A DNA stretch of 64,000 nt from Cordylochernes scorpioides (taxonomy: Eukaryota; Arthropoda; Arachnida; Pseudoscorpiones; Chernetidae), in NCBI GenBank assembly GCA_030710605.1, contig CP092869.1, positions 11,247,425 to 11,311,424 of the forward strand, given 5' to 3'. The translations under genes were made by a program, and so were the position numbers. Position 1 is the first letter of the stretch; every line of letters starts with the position of its first letter. A model generated the notes under the pieces. It had not been told where the DNA came from. It ran no database searches and was given only the letters and a program-made list of their open reading frames with translations. Below, one piece after another: positions 63,953 to 64,000 of the stretch.

Positions 63953-64000
63953 GTTAGTTATGAAAAGAAATTAAAAAGTATTAATTTCTTCGAGGTGTTG
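63953..64000. other. Sequence downstream of the LINE array
   Basis: AT-rich, cut by the window end. Too short to interpret. Confidence 0.3.

Overview
This window reads as a nuclear contig from a repeat-rich arthropod, most likely a spider. It is AT-rich. The only non-transposon protein genes are MATH-BTB (TDPOZ/SPOP-like) genes, a family known to be expanded in spiders. The rest is almost entirely Ty3/gypsy, LINE, Helitron, MITE and satellite-type sequence. The spider assignment is inference; no gene here fixes the species.

Layout. 0-6.7 kb: a patchwork of broken elements: an LTR-like block, a tRNA-Gly-like sequence, a Tx1/L1-type LINE 3' end, a gypsy element deleted from gag straight into the end of RNase H/integrase, a 68-74 bp tandem repeat and a hairpin. 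6.75-14.4 kb and 24.2-41.7 kb: two arms of one large inverted duplication. Each arm carries a gene encoding two successive MATH-BTB modules. The right copy (38706-40937, minus) is open; the left copy (7494-9727, plus) has a one-base deletion. 14.4-24.2 kb: the spacer between the arms, with a RNase H relic, a non-autonomous LTR element (16953-19931), a TIR element, a related LTR and a decayed Helitron. The right arm was later enlarged by a palindromic satellite (26.4-30.0 kb), a 691-bp foldback (30.0-30.7 kb), an unclassified repeat and a nearly intact gypsy element (31862-36430). 42-64 kb: a head-to-tail array of six LINE copies from two families, an R1/I-like one with RNase H and a jockey-like one, all in the same orientation, each ending at the same decanucleotide or a close variant.

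The most notable system is the satellite at 26.4-30.0 kb. Each ~350-bp unit contains a complete type-I hammerhead ribozyme (CTGATGA core, 4-bp stem II with CAACA loop, GAAAC, GCGTC cleavage site, 5-bp stem I). Five units face one way and five the other about a centre near 28178, so ten ribozymes lie in a head-to-head palindrome. Two diverged single-copy relatives sit at mirror positions (12801, 31000) in the duplication arms. This resembles the metazoan retrozymes that yield small circular RNAs. The foldback MITEs around it carry a structured motif resembling a decayed hammerhead core.

All identities come from reading the sequence and from family knowledge. No database search or folding program was run, so percent identities and exact element ends are estimates.
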